DNA of 64,000 nt from Allolobophora icterica (GCA_963556255.1 OY744608.1:13454973-13518972); one strand, 5' to 3'. Positions 11,412-26,307 are shown, numbered from the stretch's first letter. Program-made: numbers and translations. The notes: generated by a model not told the origin, from the letters alone.

Positions 11412-14234
11412 ATGGGCTTAATCGACGCACTGGAGAATGCTCATTTCAGCGTTAAGGTAATGTAATTACAATTTGATAATCTTGCAATTCTCGCTTGTAA
11501 ACGCGACTTCCCAGACTATGGTCTCATAACTGCGAAAGGCAGTCATCCATAGGGTGCCTTACAGAAATTGTGAAAAATTTGTTTTGAGAGATCAGGGAGA
11601 ACCGCCCTTATACTGATTCCAATAACACAGGCCTGTATACAGAGTCGGCGAATTATTTTCGTTTCTTTGACGCAGTTTCACCAAAATTTGCGAAACCCTC
11701 CATGACCATAGCTGCCCCACCCCTCTGGAACAAACTCCCTCCAGTATCAGTACCAGGCAGTGACGAATCGGCGCAGCCGGGCAACGACGAGAGAGCGGTG
11801 CTACCTTCCTTCCGGAGGCACTCCATTTAAAACTGATTTACGTGTATATTTTATTGGTCAGTCACTCGGCGAGAAAGTCACCTGTCGTTACAGTAATGTT
11901 ATGAACAGGAGAAAAGCTAGTTTTTTGGCGCATCTACTACGAGAAATATCAGATCCATCCTATGAACTCACCAAAACCTCACCTTTTGCTATCTCTTCAC
12001 AGGTCTTTCAATCAAAACTGAAAACACTGCTCTTTCACATATGCTATCCCGATTCCTCCTCTTCCCTCTACCTCTCTTGCTGTTTCAACCCTAAACACAA
12101 CCCACCTTATCAGTCTGACTGTCTACCTGATTGACCCCTTTGGATCTTGACCTAGAACCGATTTCACCCCAGCCTATCGATTATAATTTGACTAAGCGCC
12201 TGTGAATAAGCTAGTTCCCGCAACTTCGCTTTTTGGGCACTGTGGAAATCTTGAGATTACAATTGCACCGAGTTGTTGGAATAATCACTCTCTTTTACAG
12301 TTCCTTAAGTAGTAACAGGGATTGGTTAGCATACTGGACCGTAAATCGAGAGGTCGGGGTTCAAATCCCCACCAGGACAGAAATTTGGTTAGAGATTTCT
12401 GCTCTGTGTGCACCCCTAGAAAACTCAGCTGTAATGAGTACATTGACCGCACACTGTTAGTGGGAAGATGAGATGGTGAGGGAGGGGACTGGCCACCTGC
12501 CGTCATGTGCTGAAGCTAAGAAAATGAAGTCGCTAACACTGCATACCCATGGATGTCATAGGGCTTGCTTGTTTTCTTCTTCTGAGTACTAACAGGGTAA
12601 ATTTTGCTTTGTCTGATCTTTTGTTTACAGAATGTCACAGTGAGCTTAGGAATTGGCCTGGTGACTTTGGTTCTTGTGCTCTACTACATCTATATGCGTA
12701 AAGCAGTTCCAGGTATTATTAGTTATTTAACACCAGTTGACGTTAGACAAGAATTCTTTGGTGCATTTCTAAATGAACTCAGTAAAACCCTTTTTGATCT
12801 TAGACTGATCAACATGACCTTGTTAGAGCTGCATCTCATTTGCTACATGAATTGTTTCTTGTTAGAAGGAAGCAGTGCTATATAAATTTCCTGAATTATG
12901 AATTTAAATGAATGGTGTCATTTTAACTTGAAGAGTTGCTATATGTAAATTTCCTGAATAAAAGTATAATTGAATTGTCTTTAATTTTCTTTTGTTTCAT
13001 ATTCTTTAGACTTTCTTAGAACTTCCTTATATTTTTTTACTTTCCTAGAACTGCTCCGGTTGTATACTGTTGTCTTGTTTTACATTCTTTAGATTTCTAT
13101 AAAATTTATTTTTGTATATTGTTTGAACTTGTCTAGGATTTCTTGTTTCATGTTCTATAGAGTTCATAGAGTGCAACACGTATTTACTACCACATTAAAT
13201 TATTAGGCCCAGTTTAACTACCTAAATCCTGTATGTATATGTCATCGAAGCTAGTCAGTGCTTGTCATTAGAGGAGGGAGGGCTATTAAAATAAGGAATC
13301 CCTGTGAAAAACCTTCTCTGACATGTTCGTTGTGCCCTCATTAGCCTTACACTGGTCACCAGTAGCCACTAGCGATACAATGCAGGTCCACTGAGGGCCT
13401 AGTGAACAGGGTTGTGTCTGGATTGTTACATGGGGTGCTCAGTAGTGTAGTGGTTAGCATGCTGGACTGCCAGCCGAGAGGTCAGTGGTTCGATTCCCCG
13501 CCAGGGCAGAAATTTGGTTCGAGATTTCTGCTTCACATGCACCTCCTAGCCATCTCAGCTATAATGAGTACACTGACTGTACACTGTCGGTGGAACGATG
13601 AGATGGTGAGGGAGAGGACTGGCCACCCACCCTCAAAAAATGAAGTCTTTAGCACTTCATACCCATGGCTGCCTAGGGCTAGCTTATGGGACTACTCTTC
13701 TATTACACGGAATTAGTTATTCCTTCAAATCCACTCTGGAAGGGATTGGAATGACCATTAGTTAACACTGAAATGAGATGATACTAGTATTACTCATGGT
13801 TTATCACTGCACTAAACAACATTATGCTATGAATTGTTTTATGTAATGAACCCTCATAAGAATAACTCCTGTCTCAACCAGCTGATGAGATATCTTTGAC
13901 CAGCAATAGAAATTATTTGTTTTTGTTCTGCTTCTGTATGCTAGTGTATAATTTATGACTTCTGTTTTCAGCCTTTCAAACGATTGTCATGGGAACACCC
14001 AAGCCCAGGTTCCGAAAGCGGGAGAAGATTCTGTTCTATGGACGCAAAATGTTGCGGAGGGTGGGTGCATGCTGAATTGATTTCGTTTCTCATTTGCTGC
14101 AGGAACTTTTCGTGAATAAGAAAAAGAATTAATTACATTATTAGCTATCCATATTAGCCTCCATATTATTTTTTCGCTATGATTCCCATGCTAATGTTCC
14201 TGGGTGCGGTGTGCCATCCAGTTTTTTCAATAAA

Positions 14235-14317
<83 letters not shown>

Positions 14318-17300
14318 CTGCATACCTTCTCATTAGTTTCATGAAAACATTTATCATGTTAAGATAATATTTGTAATGTAAAGACCTCCTGGAAACTGGA
14401 GTCAGACATCCTTTGACTCCCCTTGGAAAACCCCTCTGACTTGACACAGCGCTCGTAAATAAGCTGGTTTCCTGCGCTTAGCTTTCGAGTGGCACTTTAT
14501 AAATTTGGAGATTACGATTACGGTTACGTCATCTGGTTGCTGATCTGCGAATGTTTTTGTTCTGCTGCAATAAATGACTGCATCAATCAAGAAATTAATA
14601 CGAAAACTAATTGTTAGAAATAGCAGTTTTGAATGTGTGCTGACAGTATATTTTGTTTATCTGTTTTGCATGGCTTGACCAAACATTTTATGCATGGCAT
14701 ATGGTTCTGTGTCTTCATACAGGTGAGCAGTTTTGCGAAGAACAACATTGTTGCGTCGAGTGGTGGCAGGCGAGGAAGGGAGAGTCGGAAAAAGAAGTTG
14801 GTTCTCAGCATTGCCCGAAAGTAGGTGAAATTATTACGAAATGGCAATGGGACATGCTATTAATAAATTTTGTATTTCTGTGTGGATTTATTGTGAGAAA
14901 GTGGACGTATTCTTTTTATTTTCTTGCCCCAGTTCAGCATGCCTGTGTGTTGAGGAGCTTCCTAGAGGCAGTGCTGCATGAATGTTTAATTCAGCTGCGT
15001 TTCTGTATCAGCTGAGAGAAAAGACAATGAGGGGTTTATATGTTTGTATTCTGTGTGGAAAGTGTTGCTGCTTAGTGCATTAGAAAGTTGCATGATTAGG
15101 TATGATTACACCAAAGACTCACTGCATCACACCTCAAATGTTGTAACGCAAATTTTGATATAACTGTCATGTCCTGAACTCATGATAACACAACCTTGCT
15201 ACAGAACAGTTTTTGATATGGCTCTCTGAGACAAGGTTTTGGTGTAGTCATATCATATATTTTATATGCCAGACGCAGGTACTGGCAATGCTGATTACAG
15301 CAACCTTTCTGTAACTTGAAGAAGTCATGGTGTTATAATCTAAGTAACTGACAGAAATTATATGAAGATGGCACTGGACGTCCAATCTGTGCTATTGTCC
15401 TTGACTTGTGCCAACTAAAGCAACTCCTCAATTCTCATGTTTAACAAATGGTTCCTACACTTCCTCAATCAGCATACCAGAAGCACTTTAACAACAAGCT
15501 ACATTGGTTTCCCAGTCGCTTTAAGTACACTCTTGTCATTAAAGTGTTCAGAACAAAATGGCATATGAGAGTTTTATGCGAATCATCACTGCTAAGCCTG
15601 GAGTCTGTGAGCTTGTAAATGAAGAGCAAATTGACTGTAACCACCTCACTCGATGTTCCTGCCTGATTGCTGCTTTTCTTAACATTTTAATGTTGCCACC
15701 TTTTATTGCAGAATCCTGAGATTTAAGAAGGAACAGGAACCACAGTGGAAGGCCAGGGAACCTCCTCCATCCCTTCTAGAAGTTGACTGGCACGAATTGG
15801 AATACGAATACAGGCTTCCAGCCGAACTCATGTATATGCTGAGAAATGTGAGGTAAGCTGAGCTGAAAACTTTTACTGTAACTGTTTGCACACTGAGGAT
15901 TGACTGCTCAGGCAGTGGCTGATGTAGTTGTCAGAATAATATTATCTGATCTTTTTCTGCAATACATTTTCAGGTGTTATTTTTTGGCTTGCCTTTAGGC
16001 TTGACACAGCTTGATGTTTAGCAACTGCAAACTCGACTTTACTGTCACTTATCCAAGGACTTCCACCAACTTGGAGCAAGCGTAAACTCATACTTTCCTG
16101 TTTAAGCTCAGGTAAAACTATAAAATATGTTGTTAAAAAGAACCCTGACAGTCTGATATAATTGGCCTTAAATGCAGTTTGATGTACATTCGATAAAGGT
16201 ACCAGACAATTTTTTTTCGTAATATAAGTGTTGTCAAGTAAACAGATCTACAGAAGGCTTGAACTGACTACTAATGGGTCTTGGTTTCCATTGGCAGGGT
16301 TCTCGGCCATTTTGAGAAGCCGATATTTCTGGAGCTTTGTCGTTTCATGGAATCACGATTCATTCCAGCTGGAACATATCTTTTCAAAATCGGAGATCCA
16401 GACGACAGCATCTACGTGATTCAGTCCGGAACCGTCAACGTCTACATAACCGAACCAGTATGTCTCACTGTTTCACAATTCTCTGTCATTGCTGCTAATT
16501 TTTGTTACCTCCTCGAGTTATCAGAACCTGATTACCGTCTAGAAAATATAATTTTATTAGTTAATCTTTTCCGTGTAACTTGGATGGATGCCTTTATTTG
16601 TGGCATTCCAAGTTGGTGACCATATAAAACTGATCGGGAAAGTGGCATTGGTTCATTTGTTTCTTATGTTTCATGGTTAAGAACTAATTTTGTGAGTAAG
16701 GAAGTTAATTTTGGACATTATAGAAATGGTCAGGTGTTAATGATTTTGTTTAATTGTACATTGTTATGTCTGCTGGTAATAACATTTTGACTGTTGAATT
16801 TTCAGGATGGGAAAGAATTCGGTGTTAAAGAAGTTAACAAAGGCGAAAGCATTCACAGTCTCCTGAGCATTCTGGATGTCCTGACGGTACGGCATAAGGG
16901 TGATTTGGGTGTAATTAAGCATTTTTTAAGGGTTATTGCTTATTTGTGTGTCAATGATAATGGAAATTATTCTTTGTAATCTTTTGTTGTCATAATGTAA
17001 GGAATTTGTGTGAAGTGTCAGCCAATATTTTTACTGTCCTAGTTTTACCAATACACCAGAACTTCCTTATTACTGTCGTCATTATACTGTGTATTCTGAA
17101 ATAACATGGTCAAGAATGTGGCTTAAAAGTTTAATGCAGCTTTAGAATGTGGTCTTCTTATAATTCAAGCTCATTATGTATGTGCGTGCGTATAATGTAC
17201 ATACATATGTATGTATATAGATATGTATCTGGCCTATGGCACATTTTTCAGAAGTGCTTTGAACATGACTGTCTAACATAAGAAGAGACTATAACTTGAG

Positions 17301-20300
17301 CTGAGTTACAGTGAACGCTACATATGTTCATACAAACGCTGTTTGGGCAGTGCAGCACAGCATGGTATTTGCAATGACTTCTGAAGTTAGCATATGTATA
17401 AAGAATTGACATTTAGGCGCGATGACCATTTGCGATAGTACGAGTCGCAGCAATTACAGAGCACAGCTTGATGTGGCTTATGCTAAAGATGACGAAAATT
17501 TTGTGAATTCACTGGTGGCTTCAGTGCCATTTATAATCTGGAATTTAGTCTTGAATATGTTTGTAGTGTGTTTTGCTATAGTGCTCTCGTAGGTGTTTGC
17601 GTTTTGAAGTGATTTCTGTTTTACTGTTCGATAGGGCCATCCTGCGCCGTACAAAACAGTCTCTGCAGCTGCAGTTACTGATTCGACAATTCTGAGGTTA
17701 GTGTACTTCCTTGTTGACCAGTACTTGTACTGTTTACTTAACACTCTGACCGCTAGGGATGTATTAACACAGCCTCCATAGGAAAAGTTCAATGCTAAGT
17801 TCAGCGGTCAAAGTGTTAAGGAAGGAGAAAACCTAGTCTCAGCTATATTGATGAAGTGTAATGCATATTGACTGTTTATCACTACCTCCAATTGAGGTAC
17901 AAACCCTAGTGCATTATCGTGAAATTTATACATTTGTCGTATGTGATGTTCTTTGATTGCACTATTATGTTTTGTTTCTGCCAAAACATCCTCCGAAACG
18001 ACTGCTCTTGATTAGTAAATAATTTGCTGCTTGAAGCATCTGGTGGATTGCAACATGTCTTGCCAAAAAGGTTATTTGTGTTTGTTGTTTGTTAATAACA
18101 TGTCTTGTGGAAAACTTGTGTATCTGACATGATTTGTTACAGATGTTGTGAAATTTGTCTGTTGTTATTCTTATGGCTTTCATATCATTTGTTTTGTAGA
18201 TTACCTGCTCATGCATTCCAGATTGTTCTCGAAAGATTTCCAGAGTCGATGGTCAGAGTAATTCAGGTAACCTGTCAAACAATATAAATATTGTAAATGG
18301 CTTTATCAAATTTATATGGATATAATGGTTTTTATTTGCCAATTGATAAGTCTGCATCTGAACCCAAAACTGATAAGCAGGAAGTAACAGGAAGTTCAGA
18401 CCCTGCAGATGTGATGTCGAGCTAACAGTACCTGGCAGTTGGCGGGATATAGAGTTTGAACGGCTTATACCTATGAAAAGCATTATATTTTTGAAACTTT
18501 ACTTCACCTAGGCCAAGACAATTTAATTAAGCACAGAAATAATTGTACAATACTTTGTACTTAAGTGCGTAAATCAACCAGTCGAAGCCGAGCTTTAAAT
18601 TTACCGATAAATGACCCTTGAAATGGCTAGGAGATGTGACTTTAAAAAATTATTAAATTAACTGATAGCTTGAGGAATTAGATTCAGATGGTGTTAGTTT
18701 CGATGAATCTGACTCTAAAAACCCATCTAATTTTGCAGGTGACTGTTTTGTAATTTCTTTCACTGTTCATTCAGATATCTTGGTATGCCTAAAGATTATA
18801 TGCAATCTTAACATCTCTGAGTTATTTCTTCTGTCATTGCTTACATATTTCTCCATTTCAGATAATCATGATTCGACTGCAGCGGGTGACCTTCATGGCT
18901 CTGCATAACTACCTCGGACTCAGCCACGAACTGATCAATCCTGTTAGTACACTGATAATTGAATTGATCCTATTAATTATTGTTCGTTCAAAATGATCTG
19001 TTACAGAAGATGGCTGCCTCTTAGTAAGACTCAGATTAGGTTATATAAGGCAAACAATTATTTATGATGCTCTGCTTTTGCTTCTTGTCCATTTCTTGTG
19101 GTCTACTGAGATTAAAACAATACACTGGGCAGCAGACAGCTCTACTTGTTTGCCAAGCGTGACCACTGTTCTGGTTTCTTCTGTTTCAGCTTTAAAATAG
19201 TTTTCACTGACTTTTGGATGCAGTACATTTTTACCTGTAAAGGATTCTGTAATTGTAAACACGTGTTTACTAATTATTGGTTCTTAGCATCTGAACTCTG
19301 GTCCTGTCAAATGTTGTTATGTAAATTTATAATGTAGAGTTAGATTACATTGCTATAATCTGACGTTGAATAACATTTCGTTAAATGAATTAATGTCTTG
19401 TGTGTATTATTAATTGTGACTCCTCACTGCTTTTTTATGTCTGTTATGTGATGTTTGTATGGTGTGGCGCCCTCTGGGTGAGTTGGTAGCTGATTTATGT
19501 GTCTTGTAATGCTCTTGTGTCCATTGTCTAGGAGAACCCGGCTGACAAGAATTTCCTCATCCACACAATTGCCAGTCACGTGAAGACCAGTCCAGTTCAT
19601 TCCACTGTTCCAGTGGAAGGTCGAGTGGCTCCGGCTGGTGCCGAGAATGAGGCAGTCACAAAAACTGCCGTACCTGTCACACCTGTTGAAGATGATGCCA
19701 CAGGTAAGAGAATCTGATAGGACTTTGAAGATATTGTTCTGTGTAGTGTAACAAAATCTCTTAACAGAGGGCGGGTAATCACTGCTCTTGAAAAGCACTA
19801 TGGTGGAAAAATGAAATGCTGTGGTAGTTGCTTTAGTTTATTCTAATGTATTGTAGTAATTTGGTAATTTGAATCGTAATTTATGTAGATCCACTTTAAG
19901 AAAAAGCTCAGAGGTGCTCTGTGTGCATGTAATGCTAAATGTCATCAAGAACAGAAATTTAGTCAGTGAGCAGAAACCTATGTGTCACACGCGTTGACTC
20001 CAACCAACAGATTCCCAATCCATAGTTGACAGATAGCATTATGGTCAGAATCTGTCCATGGACCAAGCAACATCGGTTGTGTGATGTGACAACAGGTTGT
20101 TGCGTCCTTGACACATGATTATGCCACTACCTCATCGGTGGAAGATGTTGCATGTCCAGCTGGATGATGACATGCTCTGCCCTGATATATCTCCGGTACT
20201 GGTAAGTATCCTTGTAACCCGTTAGTGGTCTAGGTAGTTGCCGGTAGCTGTAGAACTTTTAGAGTACGCCTCAAAGCATTTATTGTGTTGTACTGTTTTG

Positions 20301-23300
20301 TATTGTAATTCAACTGCTTCTACATGGTAACAAACTCTGTACATATGGATTGAAACATTTATACAGTGCTGTTTGTTCAAATCACAAATGCATTGCAGAT
20401 AGCAGTGAATACAGTTTCTGCTGATGGCTTTGTGACAGCGAAAAGCTGAGAATTTGATTTTCCCTTTTCGTTTTACTGCATTGGGTTTTGTGTTTTTCGT
20501 TTCTGTCAGGTAATGTCGTGATTGAACAAGTGGGAACAAAACGGAAGTTGCTGAGTCGAATGACTTCAGAACCAACAGGTTTGTTGTAACGGAGAAATTC
20601 ATTGATAATAAACTTGAAGTTTCTTTCTGTAAGTGTAATTAACCCTTTTTTTATCTAACGTGGATGAAATTTATTGTTTGAATTAATGCTTTAAGAGGCA
20701 ACAGCGCACGCAGATAGGACACGATGAATGTATGCCACTCTAAACTTTGTGGACTGATATTTCCATCATGTGCCAGACCTTGCTATCACTTCAGCATCCA
20801 TTTGAGTGGAAATCCTGAACCTGTTCTTGAGAGGCAGAGGATGTAGTGGATACGCTGTTAGAATGATGCTAAGTACAAATCTGCTGCTTGAGGTCTGCTG
20901 CATTATAACTGTAATTACTAATTAGTAATAGTAACTGCTCTTGCACGGGGTCTAATGCACAAGGCATCAACCGATGGCACACTAAAAAATCAATCCCTAA
21001 TCAGGTCAACATCCAGAAGATCAGTCCGTATGACAGTTGCAGCCTATGGTGGTTAAGCAATTTGAAAGAGGTAAATGTTAAGTTGAGAACAAAATGATCT
21101 TGCTAGATGCCGTATTTACTTGACTTAATCTTTAACATATTTGATGAAAGATGTTTTGAAAATTGTGTGCTGGTATTCATGAGACTTCTTTCTTATTGCT
21201 GGTTACTTCTCTGGTTAAACAGGGAAAACACGAATAGATGTTGAACAGCCGGCTTCGGATTTTGCGGTCGCTTGTTCCAGAGCAAGAGTTGGTGGATCGC
21301 TATTGGACGACGATCCTCTGGTTTCGTTATCACCACCTGTTCATGTAATTTGGTTTTGTTGCTTTACATTGCCAGTTCATGAACTTCAAGTTTTAACTAA
21401 AATCGCTTGGGACAATTCTTTATTTAGCTAAAGAATTACTAGCTACTTCTAGCTACTAGCTGATTACAAGCTACTTCTATGGTGCTTGGAAAGGTCTATG
21501 GTCTATGGAAAGGTCATTTGTCAACACAAGTACCAATAGTTAGATACGAGATGGAAGGTGAAAGGATTATTGAAAGTGTGAACACACTTTCGGCCTCCTG
21601 AATAGATGGCAGAAAGCTGTCTCGCACACACACTGATACACATGCACTCACACACACTCACACAAAAGCACACACATGCATGCACACACAAACACGAGCC
21701 AGTGATCAGAAAGACTGATCAGTGAACACCGATTTTATTCTTAGCACTAGCATAAATACTTTGCCAGTCTCTGATGATCCCAGCTGCAATCTATCAGGGT
21801 CATTGGATAGCGGCTTTGACGTTGTATGCAAGAATTAGTGTATCACTCTGTACTGAACCATTTCCCTTTACTTGTTTTGTAATATAAGTAGTTATTTTTG
21901 CTCAAGGTATAGTGGGATCGATGTATGGCAAAACTTCAAAAAAACTTGTGACAAGCTGAAAATAAGCAAAATGTGCCTGCAGTATACTGTAATACACTGT
22001 AGAGAAGATAGAAAGATATTGGGCCACCGGGCCCTGTTCTAGGGCCTAAATCCAATTTGACCACAGGGGTCATTCCATGCCAAATCAACCAAATTTCCAA
22101 CTTTTCCACACTCACCGACTCAGAATTTCTTGAGTTTTTTACCAAATATTCCTGATCATTTGGAATGAAGAACTGGAAAGTCTCACAGGTCTACAGCAAA
22201 AAGTGACCGAGATACGGGCTGCTGAAGTTGGTGGGGGCAGGACGAAAATTGTACGTGAATTTGCATCTGCGAAATTTTTTCATTTTTAGACTTCCATAAC
22301 TTTTGATCTAGAGCAGCTACACACATTTGGTTTTCAGTTTTGAGTTCTGTTCAATGCAAACATTTGCATGGTCAAGTTAATTGGTTGTCTTTGATATAAG
22401 GAATTAACCAGAATTGTTGAAGAGTGTCAAAAATATTTATTTCCGAACCCATTTTTGTCATGTATGCTGACACACTACACCTGCAGTATATGTCAGAAAG
22501 AAATAATATGTATGTGGTTTTATTCAGCTATTGGTGGAGTTGTAAACATGCAATTTATTTGTGTCTTGGTTGACAGGAACTGCTGTAGCACATTGCCAAA
22601 AACCCTTCATCTCCATGATAGTGGTCACTTTCAACTGACCAAATGGTCATGTTTGTCATCTGATAAACAAGTAAAACTTACATCAGTTAAAAGCTTGAAG
22701 AGCAACCTTTTTATTGATACCAAAATCTTTTTGGTACTCTGAGGATTACGTTATTAAATTTTGTTAAAACCATGATTCTTGCTGTTTGCATTGTGATAGT
22801 GGTCACCACCAACTCACAAAATGGGCATGTGTATCACCTGCATAACTGTTATGTCCAGTTGCAGCGAAGAAGTTCAAAATTTTGCCAACAATTGCAAGGT
22901 GGAAACTCCAATTTCCAGTTCGTTCAGCATGAATGAAATCCTTAATGATCTATATCTGTATGTAGGTACAATACTGCAGCCATAGCTTAGCAGTCTCTGA
23001 TTTTTGTGGCTAAAAATCCTTATAGGCAGTTAGTATGACTTAAAATTTGTGCAGACATTCTGGATTATTTGCTGAAGACATCACATCAAACTCACATCAA
23101 TTGTGCAATGGTATCATACAAATGCAAGCTTTCAACATCGGAGCGATTTAGTACATCACTGGAAGATGTCGATTCATCAACATTATCTGCATACAATGTT
23201 GTTCATTTGCTCAGTCTCAACAAAGGCAACCGCCTTTATCCAAAGAGGCTGATCAAAAGTGACACAAGCAGTTCCTATATTCAACTTTGCTGACTGGTTG

Positions 23301-26259
23301 CTAAGGAAACTCAAAGTGGAAAAGATGCACGATTTAAGAGTAACATTCAAATTGATAATAGGAAATAAGCGAAAATCAGCAGGGGAGAATGATTGCCAAT
23401 GTGCATCATTTGCATGAAACCATTCCAGTTTGGTTTTGCATTATGTTCAATTGTTCATCTGATATGGAAAACCCATAAAACCAAGACACTGTGGTCAACA
23501 TTATCTATACTGACCACTGAGTGAAGGAATTGGAATGGTTTGGGGTAGATCACTGTCATTAGTTTGAGCAATCGATTGTGGAACTAATAAAAAACCCTAA
23601 CTGGAACAACACTGTAAATAACCACTTGGAGGCTAAAGCATAGTCAAGTGAAACACCGACGCCAAGTAAAACAGGAGATACAACAGAGTGAGGCCAACTG
23701 GCCTGAACGATGCTATATCCCAAAGCTATCTGCTTTAGCTCATCACACAATAGGCCTTTGGAGAAACAAGTGCAATAGTGGTGGTATCCAATTCTTATAG
23801 CAGCAGATCTTTGACTAACATCAACATTTATTGTAGCGCCATATATGATGGGCTCCAAACCTGCCAATTGAGGTGCCTCAATCGGGTCCTGCGCACTGCT
23901 GCCCGGCTGGTGGGTCGCATCCACAAGTTTGGCCAGGTCTCGGAGTACAAGAGGGAGGTGCTCCACTGGCTCCCCTACCCGCAGCGCATTGCTTTTCGGG
24001 TCTCTGCTTTGGTTCAGCGGTGCCTTGAGGGCTTGGCTCCCCCTTACCTCCGGGAACTTTGCAGCTCCACTGTGGCTGTCCAGCGTCGTGGTTCACTTCG
24101 CTCTGCAGCGCAGGCTGAGCTCCTTGTCCCACCCGCACGGACTGTTATCCGGCAACCAGGGCTGTAGTCGAGGGTATACGCGGGTATACAGCGTGTACTT
24201 ACCTCTAGAGACCGTATACTCACCTCACAAAATATTTATATTTATTTATATTAAAATACAGTATCGTATACTCACGAAATACTGTAGCGTATACTCACCT
24301 TTAATTTGTTTCGGAAAACTAACCGACAGCGTGTACTCACCTCTAATTTTACCACTACAGCCCTGCCGGCAACACCGTGGCCCAGCGACCTGAAAAGCAC
24401 GGTTCTGCATGGTGGCTGTACGGACAAAAGGTACAAAGGTACTCCCTTCCCCGAAGAGCAGAGGTGGCGACTACCCTGAACTCCCAGACTCCCATGGCAA
24501 AGGACTCGCAGATAGGCTGGAATGCATCCCAGATGGCACCTCCAGACCAGGGAAACAAATAGATGCTAGGTAGCCTATTCCAGAAAGTTGGATCAACCAC
24601 AGTGAAGCTTCTGTGCTGTACTGTGGACGTTCTGGTTGAGGGAACCAGTTCATCCTGCACAGCACAATGAAGAAATCTGCCGCCAGGAATGGATGAGATC
24701 AACACACACAATTCCTTAGCACAGCCCACAAAGACAGTTACGCATAGGCACTAATTATGCTCAATGTGTTTGTGCATCGGCAGCCAGTGCAATTCCTTCC
24801 GTATAAAGCTGGTTATAATATGCCCAAACCTAGGCATGACTCCTTTCAGAGTTCAGACTTGCCGCAGCGTTTAAGATAGCCTGAAGTTGGTTAATGCGGG
24901 AGAGAGTATGCCGTACATACACGCCCTACATACACAGCGTTGCCATAATCAACCATAGCATTCGTGTTAATACTCCTGCACCCTCATTTGCATATTAAGT
25001 AGATATTCGAACACAAAAACAAAGAAAATCGATACATAACTCACAGTAATTAATTACTTAAAACTAGTAACGCATGCTTTTCAAAGTAAAACAAGAAATT
25101 TTGATCATTTCGCAGAAAATTCAGAAAAAAAGAACTTCCGATGAAAAACTGAGAAACATCAACACGCCAATTCATTCATCGAAATGACGCGAAACGTCCC
25201 ATTACGCCAAGAAAATAGTCCGTCGTTTGCTATGTTCATACAAAGATAGAACTAAACCTTTCTAACGCTATCTTGTTTTGCATATACAACATTTAATTCT
25301 AAATTATTTTAAAACAAATCCAGCTTGTCACAGGTTTTTTTTAGGTAGATCATACGACAAAATGTAGTGCTACTCGTCTAGTATTTCCAAACTACTACAG
25401 GTAATATACCTTTATGGTTTTCTACTGGATGATCCAGGTTGATGATTATATTTCTTCATGTTTACCTGTATTCTATTGTAACTACTTCTGTTATTAGTTC
25501 TAGACCATGTAATGCATGTCGCTTGTAAGATGCAAGTAAATACTGCCTACTGGCTTACCTAACTTTGAACTGTCCTTTTATCACATTTTGATAGCAACTC
25601 CTCTAAGAAAACTACTGGTACTTCCAGGGAATACCTGACAACACAAAACCACGTTGATATATCATGTTGCCCAAGACAGGTGTGCACTTGTCAAGGCAGA
25701 AACCACGTCATCTTCCCTCATGAACACCCTTCACCTTCGCAACTAACGCCAATTATGACCATCATAACACCTGAACGTGTATCAATATCCTTTAAGTAGG
25801 AATACTTACATGGTGTTAAAGGAGATCATGACCTTACCTCACATTTCCAATTGTTTGCTATCTGCACTTGTTGTCCAATGTGCTTCTGGTTATTTCCTCT
25901 CACTTCACTGTATCTTCATTTAGATTCTACGTTATAAACATGATGTGTTCATAGCCGAAGTTTGGTCTGTTTGAACTGTAGGTTTCTGATGACTATTCAT
26001 CGCTGGTTGGAACCCCTACTAGAAAGATGCGTAAAGCTGTCTTGACCGACACTCGTAGCATAATTTCGATCCCACCCTTAACTAACGTAGCAGCAAAGGA
26101 ACAGCTGGACGACAGCCAAATACTAGATATGGCAACTCAGGACATTGCCAGTCTCCTCGGCCTTAAGGTATGAATTACTGGGCTCTTAAACAAGGAATTG
26201 AGATTTTTATTTTACTTTTCCTGTGAGCTCATTTAAGGCTTCGGTTTCACATATGCAGG

Positions 26260-26307
<48 letters not shown>

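Larger units (their letters stand above)
11412..15852 (+). other. PNPLA6: PNPLA6 exons 1-5: N-terminal membrane anchor and basic linker
   Basis: Exon 1 supplies only 15 residues ([15 protein letters not shown]). Exon 2 encodes the single hydrophobic segment, about residues 18-37 ([15 protein letters not shown]), followed by basic residues, as expected for an ER anchor with the catalytic body in the cytosol. Exon 3 carries [17 protein letters not shown], which lines up with RFRKRDKVLFYGRKIMRK in human PNPLA6. Exon 4 carries a basic stretch and SIARK, which lines up with the human NIAKK. Exon 5 carries [10 protein letters not shown] and the lead-in to the first cNMP domain ([13 protein letters not shown]). 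The ATG at 11412 is the first in-frame one in the exon and sits in an AACAATGG context. Confidence 0.88.
21345..25981 (+). other. PNPLA6 intron 13, 4.6 kb with nested repeats
   Basis: The largest intron of PNPLA6. It has a CA-rich microsatellite (about 21615-21700), a diverged internal duplication (about 22595-22680 against 22785-22855, both with GATAGTGGTCAC), a LINE reverse transcriptase end (about 23835-24156) interrupted by a hAT MITE (24157-24365), and an opposed LINE end (about 24366-24700). The rest (24730-25981) shows nothing recognisable. Confidence 0.55.
19532..26167 (+). other. PNPLA6: PNPLA6 exons 11-14: poorly conserved linker between cNMP domains 1 and 2
   Basis: Residues about 303-485 are rich in Pro, Thr, Val and Ser and look disordered. 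Exon 12 has [15 protein letters not shown], similar in place and character to the GSKRMVSTSATDEP stretch of the human linker. Exon 14 ends in [16 protein letters not shown], the conserved helix that leads into the second domain (human FEAAKQELAKLMRI). Phase is kept through all four exons. Exons 11 to 13 are supported mainly by phase and splice sites, so skipping or extra exons in the 4.6 kb intron after exon 13 cannot be excluded. Confidence 0.75.

Noticed and set aside
13440..13510. Possible tRNA gene
   Set aside because: A and B boxes are present, but the sequence recurs with a common non-tRNA body at 12305 and 32411, so it is a SINE head.
14166..14447. Open frames on both strands with Tyr-Ile runs
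   Set aside because: Translation of a (TA)n microsatellite.
16281..16619. Read-through of PNPLA6 exon 6 into intron as a separate protein
   Set aside because: A good donor at 16458 and phase-matched exon 7 show that this is an exon of the larger gene.
23559..23966. 135-codon minus-strand open frame
   Set aside because: Its first part is antisense to the LINE reverse transcriptase at 23835-24156; the rest has no recognisable features.
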